From NCBI GenBank assembly GCA_017619375.1, contig JAFZSL010000051.1:186001-250000 (forward strand): DNA of 64,000 bases. Direction: 5' to 3'. This stretch comes from Prevotella sp. Its GTDB lineage: Bacteria; Bacteroidota; Bacteroidia; Bacteroidales; Bacteroidaceae. A program made the position numbers and the translations under genes. Positions 8,223 through 16,817 of this stretch are shown here, piece by piece; position 1 is the first letter of the stretch, and each line of letters starts with the position of its first letter. The notes below the pieces were generated by a model that worked only from the letters and a program-made list of their open reading frames with translations, was not told the origin of the DNA and made no database searches.

Positions 8223-10874
8223 TTAATATTGCAAGAGCTTCACATCGGAGTTGAGTCCGCTGGGCATGGATGACCATCCTTCGTAGGTGGTCTTTTGGTA
8301 GTTGAGGTCCACCACGTTGATTTCCTCCATGATGCGCCATTTCTCTCCTTTTCGGTCCATGTCGGCAATGCGGTTGGCTGGGAGGTTGGTGACCTCGATG
8401 CGGATTTCGTTCTTCCCCTTGTGCAGTCGTTTGCCTAAGTCGAGGGTGAAGGGTACGCTCCATGAGCATCCCACGTATTCGCCGTTGACATAGACCCGTG
8501 CGCTCTCCCTTACGTCGCCGAGGTCGATGGCCCACCGCTTTAGGGCTTGTTTCTTATCCAGTTTGACGATGGTGGTGTAGCATCCCGTTCCCATGGTGAT
8601 TTTCGCGTTGGCGTCGTCAAGGTTCTCCCAGGTTTGGAGGTGTTCCAAGTTGAAGGTTTGGTCAACTTGCGGGTGGGATTCCGTGAAGGAGAGTTGCCAG
8701 GGTTGCATGGTGAGGTCGATGGTGTCTGTTGGCACCGGTGTTTCTCCGAGAGTGATTTCTGGTTTGTTGGCGATGGGGTGGTTGAAGGTTTGCAGAATCA
8801 TCGACTCCCCGGAGCGCAGGTTGACGAACACCTGGTTTCCCCTCACTTTTGCGGCGAGGATGTCACCGTTGAGTGGGTTGAACCAAGCAGCATCTTTCAT
8901 ATTGACGGCGAGTCTCACCCATCCCTCTTTGTCGTCGGGTGTGAGGTTGGCGATGAAATAGTGGTGTCCGCCGGCGTTGGTCCGCCTGATGGCTCTCAGC
9001 CCGTGGCTTGCCCGCATGTCTTCCGGCTGGGCGGCTTGTCTCATTTTCGTGGCGTCGATGCCGTGGATGATGGTGGCACCTTGTCTTTCAAGCGTTTCCA
9101 GGTGCTGTCTCAGCGCGTCGGACATACGTCCCGTTCCGGGGATGATGAGTCCCTTGTATCGTGTTCCGGCAGCGGTTTGCAGCATGCCGTCTTGGTAAGT
9201 GGTCTCCATCATGATGCGCTCGCTGATATAGTCGCAGTCGTATCCGAGGCTGTCTATTTCGAGGATGCTGCGTATGAATTCAGGCGCTTTCTCTTCCATT
9301 TTGTGGATGTCGAAGGCCATCAGCAGGCTTCCCACGCCCTTTCCGTGCCTTTTCGCCCACATGTCGCGCAGTGGCACGAGTACGAGGAAGTCGTTGTCGG
9401 GCTGTCCCATTTGCAGGAAGGCCTGGCATCGCTCGATGTACTGCATCAGGTAGGGCGCGTCGTGCCAGATGCTGTTGTTGGGACTCATGTCCACGCTGGC
9501 GTAGAACCTCCATCCGGGCCATTTCGCCTCCTTGGGGCTATAGCAAGTGCCGTGGAAGAAGGCGTGGTTGACACCGCAGGTGAACATTAGGTCGAGGTCG
9601 GGCTTCATCTGCGAGAGTGAGGTGCGGAAATGCTCTGTGAGCCAGGTGAATGTCTCGCTGCTCACCAACGGCTTGCCGGTGATGTGTGCTGCCGAGGAGG
9701 CGTATTTGAGCATGGATACGTCGCTGTAGTTTGGTCGTGTGAAGCCGGAGTCTTTGCGCAGCCCCTTGATGTTGAATTCGGAGAGTCCGAAACCTTCTAT
9801 TTCCGGCACGTCGACGGATGCGTAGACATCGATGAGGCTGGCGGGGGAGCCGTGTGCCTGGTTGCGGGTGGTGGCGCCGTGTGAGTGAGCCCAAGCCGTC
9901 CATTGCTGTGAGAAGTTCTCCAAAAGGAGGTCGCTCAGCGTCTCGCGATAGTCAGAGAGCACGTCCTTCTCGGCTTCGTTCGTGTCAAGTTCGATGCCGA
10001 GGAGTGCGGGGAAATGTTTCTCCAACTCATAGCCCCTCCTGGCTTTGAACTCATCGAGCAGTGTCGGTGTCCAGTTGGCGCCATACACCTCGTAGGAGTC
10101 GTTGAAGAACTGGTGAGGGTAACTTACGCCGCTGGAGGCGAAGGCTTGGTCGAAGCGTTCCAGGTAGTGCTTCACGGCGTTCTTGTCAAAATGGTCGATG
10201 ACATATCCGGCACCTCCCGGGGCGGCACGTTTCACTTGTTGGCGCGTACGGCTTTCGTATTGTGCGATGATGAGCCATGTGCCGGGGAGGCGTAGCATCT
10301 CCAGTTGGCCGTCGTTCATGTTGTTGGTGAGTTCGAGGCATCTGCCTTTGTAACTCTTCACCTCCATGGGGTATGCCATCACGTGTTGCAGTTTGGCGTA
10401 TGGCTTCTCCTTGGCGTCCTTGATGGATAGGTCGACGATGAAGGGTTGCTCTGTGACACGGTCCACCACGACGGTGTCGACCACAAAAAGCACCTTGCAG
10501 GCAGCCTCCTCTATCGGGACGAGCGGACCTCCAAAAGGCCAGCCGGTGCCGGTGTTCATGTCCACCAGGATGCCGTCCTTCTCGCCTTCGCTTTCCACGG
10601 TGCCAAGCATGGCCATCCATTCGGGTGAGAGGAAGTCGATGGCATTTGCGGCATTGCCTTGCACGCCGTATATGGGTGTGATTTCCACGGCGCCAACTCC
10701 GGCATCGGCATATTGCTTCATCATCCATTGCAGGTTTTTCTTGTCGACGGCCGACCCGGGCCACCACCACCGTAGGCCGGGTTTGGCTTCCGGGTTGGCT
10801 TTGGGCCATTCCAACTGTGCATTCATCGTCAATGCCATCATCAAGAAAAACAAGAATGTTGTCGCTTTTTTCAT
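8223..10874 (-). CDS. GH106-like alpha-L-rhamnosidase, exported
   Basis: An 883-residue protein with a signal peptide (MKKATTFLFFLMMALTMNAQ). It shows marks of the GH106 rhamnosidase family: an early RWWWPGSAVD block, DMNTGTGWPFGGP, a long alpha/beta barrel with SSETFTWLTEHFRTSLSQMK and CGVNHAFFHGTCYSP, and a C-terminal galactose-binding-like domain (ARVYVNGEYVGCSWSVPF). GH106 enzymes release L-rhamnose from plant glycans such as rhamnogalacturonan II. I use the ATG at 10874, which begins the signal peptide and lies downstream of a promoter at 10930-10961; the frame is open a little further upstream. It is first in a two-gene unit with the GH2 gene. Specificity within the family is an inference. 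Confidence 0.85.
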   Translation of the reverse strand: MKKATTFLFFLMMALTMNAQLEWPKANPEAKPGLRWWWPGSAVDKKNLQWMMKQYADAGVGAVEITPIYGVQGNAANAIDFLSPEWMAMLGTVESEGEKDGILVDMNTGTGWPFGGPLVPIEEAACKVLFVVDTVVVDRVTEQPFIVDLSIKDAKEKPYAKLQHVMAYPMEVKSYKGRCLELTNNMNDGQLEMLRLPGTWLIIAQYESRTRQQVKRAAPGGAGYVIDHFDKNAVKHYLERFDQAFASSGVSYPHQFFNDSYEVYGANWTPTLLDEFKARRGYELEKHFPALLGIELDTNEAEKDVLSDYRETLSDLLLENFSQQWTAWAHSHGATTRNQAHGSPASLIDVYASVDVPEIEGFGLSEFNIKGLRKDSGFTRPNYSDVSMLKYASSAAHITGKPLVSSETFTWLTEHFRTSLSQMKPDLDLMFTCGVNHAFFHGTCYSPKEAKWPGWRFYASVDMSPNNSIWHDAPYLMQYIERCQAFLQMGQPDNDFLVLVPLRDMWAKRHGKGVGSLLMAFDIHKMEEKAPEFIRSILEIDSLGYDCDYISERIMMETTYQDGMLQTAAGTRYKGLIIPGTGRMSDALRQHLETLERQGATIIHGIDATKMRQAAQPEDMRASHGLRAIRRTNAGGHHYFIANLTPDDKEGWVRLAVNMKDAAWFNPLNGDILAAKVRGNQVFVNLRSGESMILQTFNHPIANKPEITLGETPVPTDTIDLTMQPWQLSFTESHPQVDQTFNLEHLQTWENLDDANAKITMGTGCYTTIVKLDKKQALKRWAIDLGDVRESARVYVNGEYVGCSWSVPFTLDLGKRLHKGKNEIRIEVTNLPANRIADMDRKGEKWRIMEEINVVDLNYQKTTYEGWSSMPSGLNSDVKLLQY

Positions 10875-11203
10875 ATCAAGGTAAGTTGTTTCCCGCAAGT
10901 GGGATAAGGGATTGTTTTTGCTTCAAAAACAAAATTACTTCTTTTTTTGCAATTGCGCAACTTTCAGTGTGGCAATGGGTGCTATTCTGCATTTTTTTAA
11001 GGCGTTTTATCATTTTTCAAGGAATTCAAGAATGGGAGTAATATGAAGCAGCACTCTTTTCATCCAGGATTGTCAGACTTTTTGTCTCCTATTTGTGATA
11101 CACTTAAAAGTTACACACTGACAAGAAAAGTTTATTTATGTTTAATTATTTGGCTTGGAACAAAGAAATCCTTACATTTGCAAATAAAAATCTCAAAAAA
11201 CAA
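10875..11203. promoter_or_regulatory. Divergent intergenic region with promoters for both sides
   Basis: For the minus-strand glycosidase pair there is GTTG (10958-10961), a 20-base spacer and TAATTTTG (10930-10937, read on minus). For the plus-strand gene at 11204 there is TTTG (11149-11152), a 20-base spacer and TACATTTG (11173-11180). The AT-rich remainder shows no gene. Confidence 0.65.
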
Positions 11204-11848
11204 ATGAAAGCGTTAATTCAAAAATATGTTTTGGTCATGGTGTTGATGGTGGTGGCCAGTGCTGCTTTTGCCCAGAAGAAGACTTTGCTGGCCACCATGT
11301 ACCATAAGAACAAGACGGCGTCGGTGACCCTCAAAGACGGCAGGGTGATCAAGACCCCCAACGCCAACGTGTTCTTGAAAAACGGGGCTTTGATATATTT
11401 CCAAGGTAACACGGTGAAGGAGGCCAATATGGACATCATCCTCGGCGTGGAGTTTGATGACAAGAATTTCATCAACATCGAGAACCGCTTGGCCTATTTC
11501 GTGGATTCCATCAAAGGCAACGCTCTTTACTGTGTGGAAATCATCGACATGGATGCTTTTGAGCGCAACTTGAAGAACAACGTCAACTACACCTTTATCG
11601 ATTTGCAGAGCGACCATTTGGACACTTTCACCAACGACCTGAACACGGAGGAGGATTTTGTCTTTCCCGTAAATCGCGAGTTTTTTTTCCGACTGGATGG
11701 GAAATATGTTCAGGCAGACTACCGAGAACTTTATCGTGTGCTCAACAAGGAGCGTTTTCGCATCTTGAAGACCATCACCAATGTTCCTGATTTCGATTGG
11801 TTGGAACCAGAGTGCTTGATGCGCTTGCTGGGTTTGATTTCGAAATGA
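11204..11848 (+). CDS. Exported protein of unknown function
   Basis: A 214-residue protein with a good signal peptide (MKALIQKYVLVMVLMVVASAAFAQ, cut near 23). No family was recognised. After the signal it has a short beta-rich stretch, KTASVTLKDGRVIKTPNANV, similar to segments in Bacteroidota proteins that describe lysine-glycine turns, and then a mixed alpha/beta part. The ATG at 11204 is preferred over an upstream in-frame ATG at 11138 because a promoter (TTTG 11149-11152, TACATTTG 11173-11180) lies between them. It converges with the low-complexity gene and shares a bidirectional terminator with it. Confidence 0.75.
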   Translation: MKALIQKYVLVMVLMVVASAAFAQKKTLLATMYHKNKTASVTLKDGRVIKTPNANVFLKNGALIYFQGNTVKEANMDIILGVEFDDKNFINIENRLAYFVDSIKGNALYCVEIIDMDAFERNLKNNVNYTFIDLQSDHLDTFTNDLNTEEDFVFPVNREFFFRLDGKYVQADYRELYRVLNKERFRILKTITNVPDFDWLEPECLMRLLGLISK

Positions 11849-11886
11849 AAGAATTAGTTTGAATAATAATCTGGCAACAAATAAAT

Positions 11887-11914
11887 GAGGCGGATCCTAT
11901 CAAGGACCCGCCTC
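11887..11914. terminator. Bidirectional terminator hairpin
   Basis: A 12-bp stem with one mismatch (11887-11898 with 11903-11914) and a 4-base loop, followed by a T run on the plus strand. It lies between converging genes. Confidence 0.7.
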
Positions 11915-11923
11915 AAGCGTTTT

Positions 11924-12607
11924 TCAATACACGGTTCGTTTTTCGTTGCCTCGTTCCCAGATGGTGCGGCGGTCGGCGGCGGCGAGTCCTCCGATGACGT
12001 GTGGTGGGGGAGGGGTGAGCAAGTTGTTTCGTGCACCGGTCGGCATATGGATGTTGGAGGTGCGCTCATGCTCGGCCATCAATTCCTCTATCTTGGCATT
12101 GCGACCTTTGATTTCACCCTTTTGGCTGGCGGTGGTGATGTCGCGTTCGTAGTGGAGGGACTGCAGGAGTGCCTTGATGCTTTTCTTGCCCAGTTCCCCT
12201 TTCTCAAGGTCTTTCACAAGGGAGGTCAAGAGGTGGGTGATGGCTTCAGTGTCTTCGGCATCCACCATTTCGGAGAGACTCTGGCAGGCCTTTGTGGCGA
12301 GGACAGCCAGGGTGGGGACTTCGGAGGGCTTCTCCGAGGGTGGGGGCAGCGGTGCAGCCGCTGCTTGCGAAGAACAGACAGGGACGGGGTGGTCGGATTT
12401 TTCGGGGGATTCGGATTTTTCGGGGGATTCGGATTCTTCGGGGGATTCGGAATTTTCGGGGGATTCGGAATTTTCGGAGGATTCGGGGTGGTCGGAATTT
12501 TCGGAGCGGTCGGAGGAGTCGTTTTTTTTAGTTTTTTCCGTGTTTTCTACTTTTTCAGCCTTTTCGGTGTTCTCTACCTTCTCGGTGTTCATCTCTTTTT
12601 CTTTCAT
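11924..12607 (-). CDS. Low-complexity Ser/Glu/Pro-rich protein of unknown function
   Basis: A protein of 227 residues from the ATG at 12607. Residues ~5-22 hold a duplicated EKVENTEK. A tract of repeated SEN/SPE/SEK triplets follows, encoded by a 9-bp DNA repeat (12388-12522). The C-terminal half looks structured: SLSEMVDAEDTEAITHLLTS and a charged helical region near the end. There is no signal peptide or membrane segment. An ATG-free longer frame upstream is rejected because a promoter box TACCTTTG (12631-12638 on minus) falls inside it. Its neighbours include a phage-associated-looking small gene at 12931, but no function can be assigned. Confidence 0.65.
   Translation of the reverse strand: MKEKEMNTEKVENTEKAEKVENTEKTKKNDSSDRSENSDHPESSENSESPENSESPEESESPEKSESPEKSDHPVPVCSSQAAAAPLPPPSEKPSEVPTLAVLATKACQSLSEMVDAEDTEAITHLLTSLVKDLEKGELGKKSIKALLQSLHYERDITTASQKGEIKGRNAKIEELMAEHERTSNIHMPTGARNNLLTPPPPHVIGGLAAADRRTIWERGNEKRTVY
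12388..12522. repeat. 9-bp tandem repeat inside a coding sequence, 15 units
   Basis: Fifteen units alternating between ATTTTTCGG and GGGATTCGG types, with flanking GGTGGTCGG units. Read on minus they encode Ser-Glu/Pro-x triplets. The GTGGTCGGA and GCGGTCGGA units are the same words as in the non-coding repeat at 8163-8198. Confidence 0.85.
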
Positions 12608-12930
12608 GGTGGTAATTTTTGGTTCGTCTGCAAAGGTAGTGTTAGAAGTTTTTTGAACCTTGTCATTTTGATATGGACGATGTGTGACAGATCCGTTTGT
12701 CGCACTTTTGTTCGTCAACTACGTTTATGCCGTCGCTTTTAGTGGCTTCGTGATGCTGTGGGGGCTTATGCTCATCTTTTTTGAGGAAGACTGTCAAATG
12801 CTTGAATAACAGTGTTTTCTGCGTTTGTCGTAAAAAATGTTTCTACCTTTTTCTCCCTCAAAAGTTGCAACGGCCCTCTTTGAACTTGTATCTTTGCGCC
12901 GACAATGAGTCAGGATAACTCAAATAAAAT
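12608..12930. promoter_or_regulatory. Divergent intergenic region with promoters
   Basis: Minus strand: a TACCTTTG box at 12631-12638 for the low-complexity gene. Plus strand: GTTG (12864-12867), 21 bases and TATCTTTG (12889-12896) for the gene at 12931. Nothing else recognisable lies between them. Confidence 0.6.
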
Positions 12931-13392
12931 ATGACCATGAAAACAAAAATGAAAAGGGCTCGTCGTGCGCCATTTGAATACCACGCCGACCGCAGCCGTG
13001 AATTACTGAAGGTATTCAATGAAGAGTTGGGCTTTTCAGACAACGACCATGTGGATGATGTGGTGCAGCGTGTGGTGGACCACACGTCATCTCGCTTCTG
13101 GGTGAGTGAGGAACGTGCGTGGCGCATCATTTCTTCCATGCGCCGTCGGCCGCTATCCTCCAAGTGCCATCCTCTGAGACGTGAGATGTTTGAAGAGATT
13201 TACCGCCGTAGCATGCATCTTTGTGCCATGCACCCCAATTGGTCTTTGAAACGGTGTGTTTACTATGTGGTCAATCACGAGGCACCGAAGTTTTATTTGG
13301 CGGTGGCGACAGCCCACGCCCTAATCTGTCAAGAGCGCAACCGATGCAGGGTCGCAAACATGCTCAAGTTACGGCGTTGGTTGTCGGCGTAG
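12931..13392 (+). CDS. Small basic protein, phage-associated-looking family
   Basis: A 153-residue basic protein without membrane segments. The pattern of an Arg-rich N-terminus, a helical region with FWVSEERAWRIISSM, then LRREMFEEIYRR and a C-terminal EAPKFYLAVATAHALI resembles a small protein I recall from Bacteroides phage-like gene sets, where a similar APKFYLTPGSA segment occurs. This link is from memory and not proven. A promoter lies at 12864-12896. Its last 49 bases overlap the start of the rhomboid-like gene, implying coupled translation. A DNA-binding or packaging role is possible but unproven. Confidence 0.6.
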   Translation: MTMKTKMKRARRAPFEYHADRSRELLKVFNEELGFSDNDHVDDVVQRVVDHTSSRFWVSEERAWRIISSMRRRPLSSKCHPLRREMFEEIYRRSMHLCAMHPNWSLKRCVYYVVNHEAPKFYLAVATAHALICQERNRCRVANMLKLRRWLSA

Positions 13393-13859
13393 GAGTCGTG
13401 GCCCTTGCGCTTCTTCGTGTCGCGGGCATCGTGTCGTTCGCATTGACGGGCATCAGCGAGGGTGGCTCCTGGTGGGGTCGCCTCGCTCATCCTTTCATGC
13501 ATGTCGGATTGTTGCACGCCTTGCTCAATGTCTATGTGTTCTGGCAATTGGTGTTTTTCTTTCCCTTCCGTCTGCGCCATCTTTTGCTGGCATTTCTTGT
13601 GGCGGTCACTTGCCCTGCGTCGATAGCCCTGTGGTCGCCGCCATTGTGGCATTCAGTCCCGGTCTCACAGGTGGTGGGACTTTCGGGTGTCGACTATGTG
13701 CTATTGGGCTGGGTGGTGCCTGGGGTGGCTCGGCGCGTGCGCTTCTGCCTCACGATAATGGCATGGCTGGCCTTCGGCGCCCTGTTGGGCACCGTGGCGG
13801 TGGGCTTTCACGGGTATTGCTTTTTAGCGGGGATGATAATAGGATGTTCGAGTAGGTAG
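13344..13859 (+). CDS. Rhomboid-like intramembrane serine protease
   Basis: A 171-residue polytopic membrane protein. Rhomboid hallmarks are visible: H53-x4-H58-x3-N62 (HPFMHVGLLHALLN) in the second segment, the catalytic serine S114 in GLSG, and H156 in the last segment (FHGYCFLAGMIIG), giving a Ser-His dyad. It is shorter than typical rhomboids (about 200 residues), with few residues outside the core. The ATG at 13344 begins just before the first membrane segment; earlier in-frame ATGs lie deep in the preceding gene. It overlaps that gene by 49 bases, so the two are probably made together. The substrate is unknown. It converges with the DUF4236 gene. Confidence 0.75.
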   Translation: MQGRKHAQVTALVVGVGVVALALLRVAGIVSFALTGISEGGSWWGRLAHPFMHVGLLHALLNVYVFWQLVFFFPFRLRHLLLAFLVAVTCPASIALWSPPLWHSVPVSQVVGLSGVDYVLLGWVVPGVARRVRFCLTIMAWLAFGALLGTVAVGFHGYCFLAGMIIGCSSR

Positions 13860-13899
13860 TATGATGCTTTAGGTAGAAATAGGTGGATATAGGATTTTC

Positions 13900-13920
13900 G
13901 GGCGGGTGCAAGACCCGCCC
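13900..13920. terminator. Bidirectional terminator hairpin
   Basis: An 8-bp perfect GC-rich stem (GGGCGGGT with ACCCGCCC) and a 5-base loop between converging genes; a T run follows at about 13934. Confidence 0.65.
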
Positions 13921-13950
13921 TTGCGGTTGTATCGTTTTTTATTGGCTCAA

Positions 13951-14655
13951 TTACGACAGTTGCTTGAGACCTTCGGCGTAGTCTTTCTCGATGGTCTGCA
14001 TGGCTTCGTCAAACTCCATGCCGAAGACTTTTACACCAAGGGGTTTGATGTTGGTGTACATGATGTCCAGGATTTCGCTGTGTGCCTTGTTGAGAGCCTC
14101 TACGGTCTCGGCTTCCGCCATCACATCCACGAGACGTTCCACCTCGGAGATATAGGCTTTGGCGGAAGCATTGCCGGCCCTCTTGCTGTCTTTGGGACTG
14201 GTTTTTGACGAGGACTTGGCTTCCTTGCTTGTCTTGGTGTTTTTTGTCTTCGAGGTGGAGCGTTTCTTTGGTTTTGTCTCCTCTTCTTCTTCCTCCCCTT
14301 CCTCCACAGTCACTGTCTTGGAGAAATGTTTGGCGATGAAGAATGCAGCGATGCCGGCTACGATGGCCACGACGCACATCACGACAAAGAGGTTGAAGTT
14401 TTGCAACGAGATGCCCAGATAGTAGCCGAGTGCTCCTATCAGCACTGTGGTGCCAAGCCCCCAGAGCAGTGCGGCTCCGACCTTGGTTTTGTTATAGACA
14501 CCCGTTCCCGGTATGCTGGTGTTGAAATAGACACCTTTCTTGCTGATGTTGAGTTTCGCCCCTTTCGGTCCGATGGAGAGGCTCGCACCTGTCTTGTTGA
14601 GGTTGAGAGTCACCCAAGGCAGGATTTTGATGGTTTTTCTGAAATAGGTAGGCAT
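13951..14655 (-). CDS. DUF4236 membrane protein
   Basis: A 234-residue protein whose N-terminal ~55 residues match DUF4236: FRKTIKILPWVTLNLNKTG, SLSIGPKGAKLNISKKGVY and SIPGTGVY. Two membrane segments follow (about 60-80 and 90-110), then an acidic stretch (EEGEEEEEE), a Lys/Ser/Thr-rich linker and a helical C-terminal region of about 65 residues. The role of DUF4236 is not known. It sits 66 bases downstream of the P-type ATPase on the same strand and may be transcribed with it. Confidence 0.85.
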   Translation of the reverse strand: MPTYFRKTIKILPWVTLNLNKTGASLSIGPKGAKLNISKKGVYFNTSIPGTGVYNKTKVGAALLWGLGTTVLIGALGYYLGISLQNFNLFVVMCVVAIVAGIAAFFIAKHFSKTVTVEEGEEEEEETKPKKRSTSKTKNTKTSKEAKSSSKTSPKDSKRAGNASAKAYISEVERLVDVMAEAETVEALNKAHSEILDIMYTNIKPLGVKVFGMEFDEAMQTIEKDYAEGLKQLS

Positions 14656-14721
14656 GTTTGGATGAAGTATTGTTCGATATTGTTGTTATTGCTTGGGAAA
14701 ACAAGAGATTCAGGGAGAAGG

Positions 14722-16671
14722 CTATGTCCATTTCAGCCTCAGACTGTTGAGTATGACGCTGATGCTGGAGCAAGCCATCATGGCGCTCGCCCATGCTGGC
14801 GTGATTTGGAAATCGATGCCGGCAAGGTGGGCTGCTCCTGCTGCCAAAGGGATGCTCACCACGTTGTAGATGAACGCCCAGAAGAGGTTCTGTCTTACCA
14901 TGGCCACGGTTTTCCGACTCATTTCCAAGGCTTGTGGTATGCGTCTGAGGTCGTCGCCCATGAGAGTCATTTGTGCCACGTCGATGGCCACGTCGGTGCC
15001 TTTGGCCATGGCGATGCTCACATCGGCCCTTGCGAGGGCTTGCGAGTCGTTGATGCCGTCGCCCACCATGGCCACGCAGCGCCCTTGGTGTTGTAGTTCC
15101 TTCACGAGGTCTTCCTTGTCTTGCGGCTTGACGCGGCTTCTTGCTTGATTGATGCCGGCCTTCCTTGCCCAATATGCAGTCGCCTCTTCCTTGTCGCCGC
15201 TCATGAGATACACCTCCACCCCCATTTGATGCAGTAGGCTGATGGCCTCTTGTGCATGTGGTTTGAGGGATTCCCGTTGCTCAGGTGCGAGGGTGTCTGT
15301 CTTGGTGAAGTCGACGTCGGGGTTGGGAAGGGTGAGTGTCCCTGTCTTGTCCATCACCATGGCATCCACCTTCCTGATGCGCTCGAGTGCTGCTGCGTCC
15401 TTGACGAGGATGTTTTGCTTTGCCGCCTTGCCGATGCCCACCATCAGTGCCGTGGGTGTGGCGAGTCCGAGTGCGCAGGGACACGCGACGACGAGTACGG
15501 CGACGGCCGACATGATGGCCTGCGGAAGGGCTTGCGTGCCACCCGTCACCCACCAGATGATGAAGGTGAGGAGTGCGATGGCTGCCACCACGGGGACGAA
15601 GACCCGGGCGATGCGGTCCACGGTGCGTTGCACAGGTGCCTTGCTGCCCTGTGCTTCCTCGACCATCTTGATGATGTGTGCCAGGGTGGTGTCGTCACCG
15701 GTATTCTTGGCTCTCAACCGCAGCCGTCCCTGACTGAGCATGGTGCCGGCAAGGGCGCTGCTGCCTGTTTGTTTTAGGGCGGGCGAGGGTTCTCCTGTCA
15801 CCATCGACTCGTCGACGTATGCGCCGTCTTCTTTCATGAAACTGGTGGCCCATGTCACGATGCCGTCGACGGGGATGCGGTCTCCGGCGCTCACCTCCAC
15901 CACGTCGCCGCGCTCGATGGTGGCGATGGGCACCTCCTCGATGACTGCCTGCTTGGTGCCGTCCTCTGCGGTTTTCTCTCCCTTGTAGATGCGGGCGGTC
16001 TTGGGTGTCATCCCCACGAGTTGGCTGATGGCGCTTGCCGTGGCCTTCCTTGTGTGTTGCTCGATGAGCCTTCCGGTGAGGACGAAGGTGATGATCATCA
16101 CCGAGGCGTCGAAGTAGGTGTGCCACTCCATGCCTCTCGCTCCCCATGTGCTTTCGCCCCAAAAGGTGTTGTAGGTGCTGAAGAGCCATGCGATGCCGGT
16201 GCTGAGTGCCACGAGGGTGTCCATGGCCGGCATGCGGTGTGTGATTTGCCTCCAGGCGTTGATGTAGAAAGACTTCCCGCAGTAGATGATGTTGGCCAGT
16301 GAGAGCAGCAGGGCGGTTTGGTTGGATACGTTTTTGTCGCCGATGTGGAGCCAGTCCATGGAGATGGCCATGACAAAGATGGAAATCACCCATGAGACGA
16401 GCACCTGCCTTTTCAACAGGGTGTATTCGCGTCGTTCCAACTCCTCCACACGGCGGTCGTCCTCTATGACGAGGTCGAAACCGATGGCGTTCACCTCGCG
16501 CTTCATGTCCTCCGGTGTGACGGCTTGGTCATCCCATTCCACGGTGGCTGTGCGTGTGGGAAGAGACACGCTGGCCGAAGTGACGCCGTGGATGCCTTGC
16601 AGTTTTCTTTCCACGTTGGCGGCACAAGCGGCACAGGCCATGCCTATGACAGGAATCTTTCTCTTCATCAT
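14722..16671 (-). CDS. Copper-type P1B ATPase apparently lacking the nucleotide-binding domain
   Basis: A 649-residue heavy-metal P-type ATPase. Seen in order: an HMA metal-binding domain with GMACAAC (C13, C16), paired membrane segments, the actuator loop with TGEPSP, CPC in the membrane (C397-P-C399), the phosphorylation site D441-KTGTLT, GDGIND (537-542), and the last two membrane helices with YN (602-603) and MxxCSS (near 632-636), which is the pattern of Cu(I) exporters (CopA). Only about 45 residues separate DKTGTLT from SGD (491-493). CopA proteins normally have over 100 there, including the N domain with the HP motif that holds ATP. That domain is missing without any frame break, so activity may be altered or lost. 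Confidence 0.88.
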   Translation of the reverse strand: MMKRKIPVIGMACAACAANVERKLQGIHGVTSASVSLPTRTATVEWDDQAVTPEDMKREVNAIGFDLVIEDDRRVEELERREYTLLKRQVLVSWVISIFVMAISMDWLHIGDKNVSNQTALLLSLANIIYCGKSFYINAWRQITHRMPAMDTLVALSTGIAWLFSTYNTFWGESTWGARGMEWHTYFDASVMIITFVLTGRLIEQHTRKATASAISQLVGMTPKTARIYKGEKTAEDGTKQAVIEEVPIATIERGDVVEVSAGDRIPVDGIVTWATSFMKEDGAYVDESMVTGEPSPALKQTGSSALAGTMLSQGRLRLRAKNTGDDTTLAHIIKMVEEAQGSKAPVQRTVDRIARVFVPVVAAIALLTFIIWWVTGGTQALPQAIMSAVAVLVVACPCALGLATPTALMVGIGKAAKQNILVKDAAALERIRKVDAMVMDKTGTLTLPNPDVDFTKTDTLAPEQRESLKPHAQEAISLLHQMGVEVYLMSGDKEEATAYWARKAGINQARSRVKPQDKEDLVKELQHQGRCVAMVGDGINDSQALARADVSIAMAKGTDVAIDVAQMTLMGDDLRRIPQALEMSRKTVAMVRQNLFWAFIYNVVSIPLAAGAAHLAGIDFQITPAWASAMMACSSISVILNSLRLKWT

Positions 16672-16735
16672 CGATGGCTTCGTGTTTCGGCTGCGAATTT
16701 ACATGTTTTTTATGACATATGGAAGGATTTTCCAT

Positions 16736-16767
16736 AAAAAAGGAGCAGCGAGAGCTGCTCCTTTTCC
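16736..16767 (-). terminator. Terminator of the T9SS-type CotH gene
   Basis: A perfect 9-bp stem (16741-16749 with 16754-16762) and 4-base loop, flanked by A and T runs so that the minus-strand transcript ends in a U run. Confidence 0.8.
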
Positions 16768-16817
16768 CATAGGTTCCTGGTTTCTATGGCTTTAATGGTC
16801 TCTATAGGCCTTGTGCC

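Noticed and set aside
5716-10874. A full polysaccharide utilisation locus
   Set aside because: Only two glycosidases; no SusC/SusD, sensor or extracytoplasmic sigma factor is adjacent.
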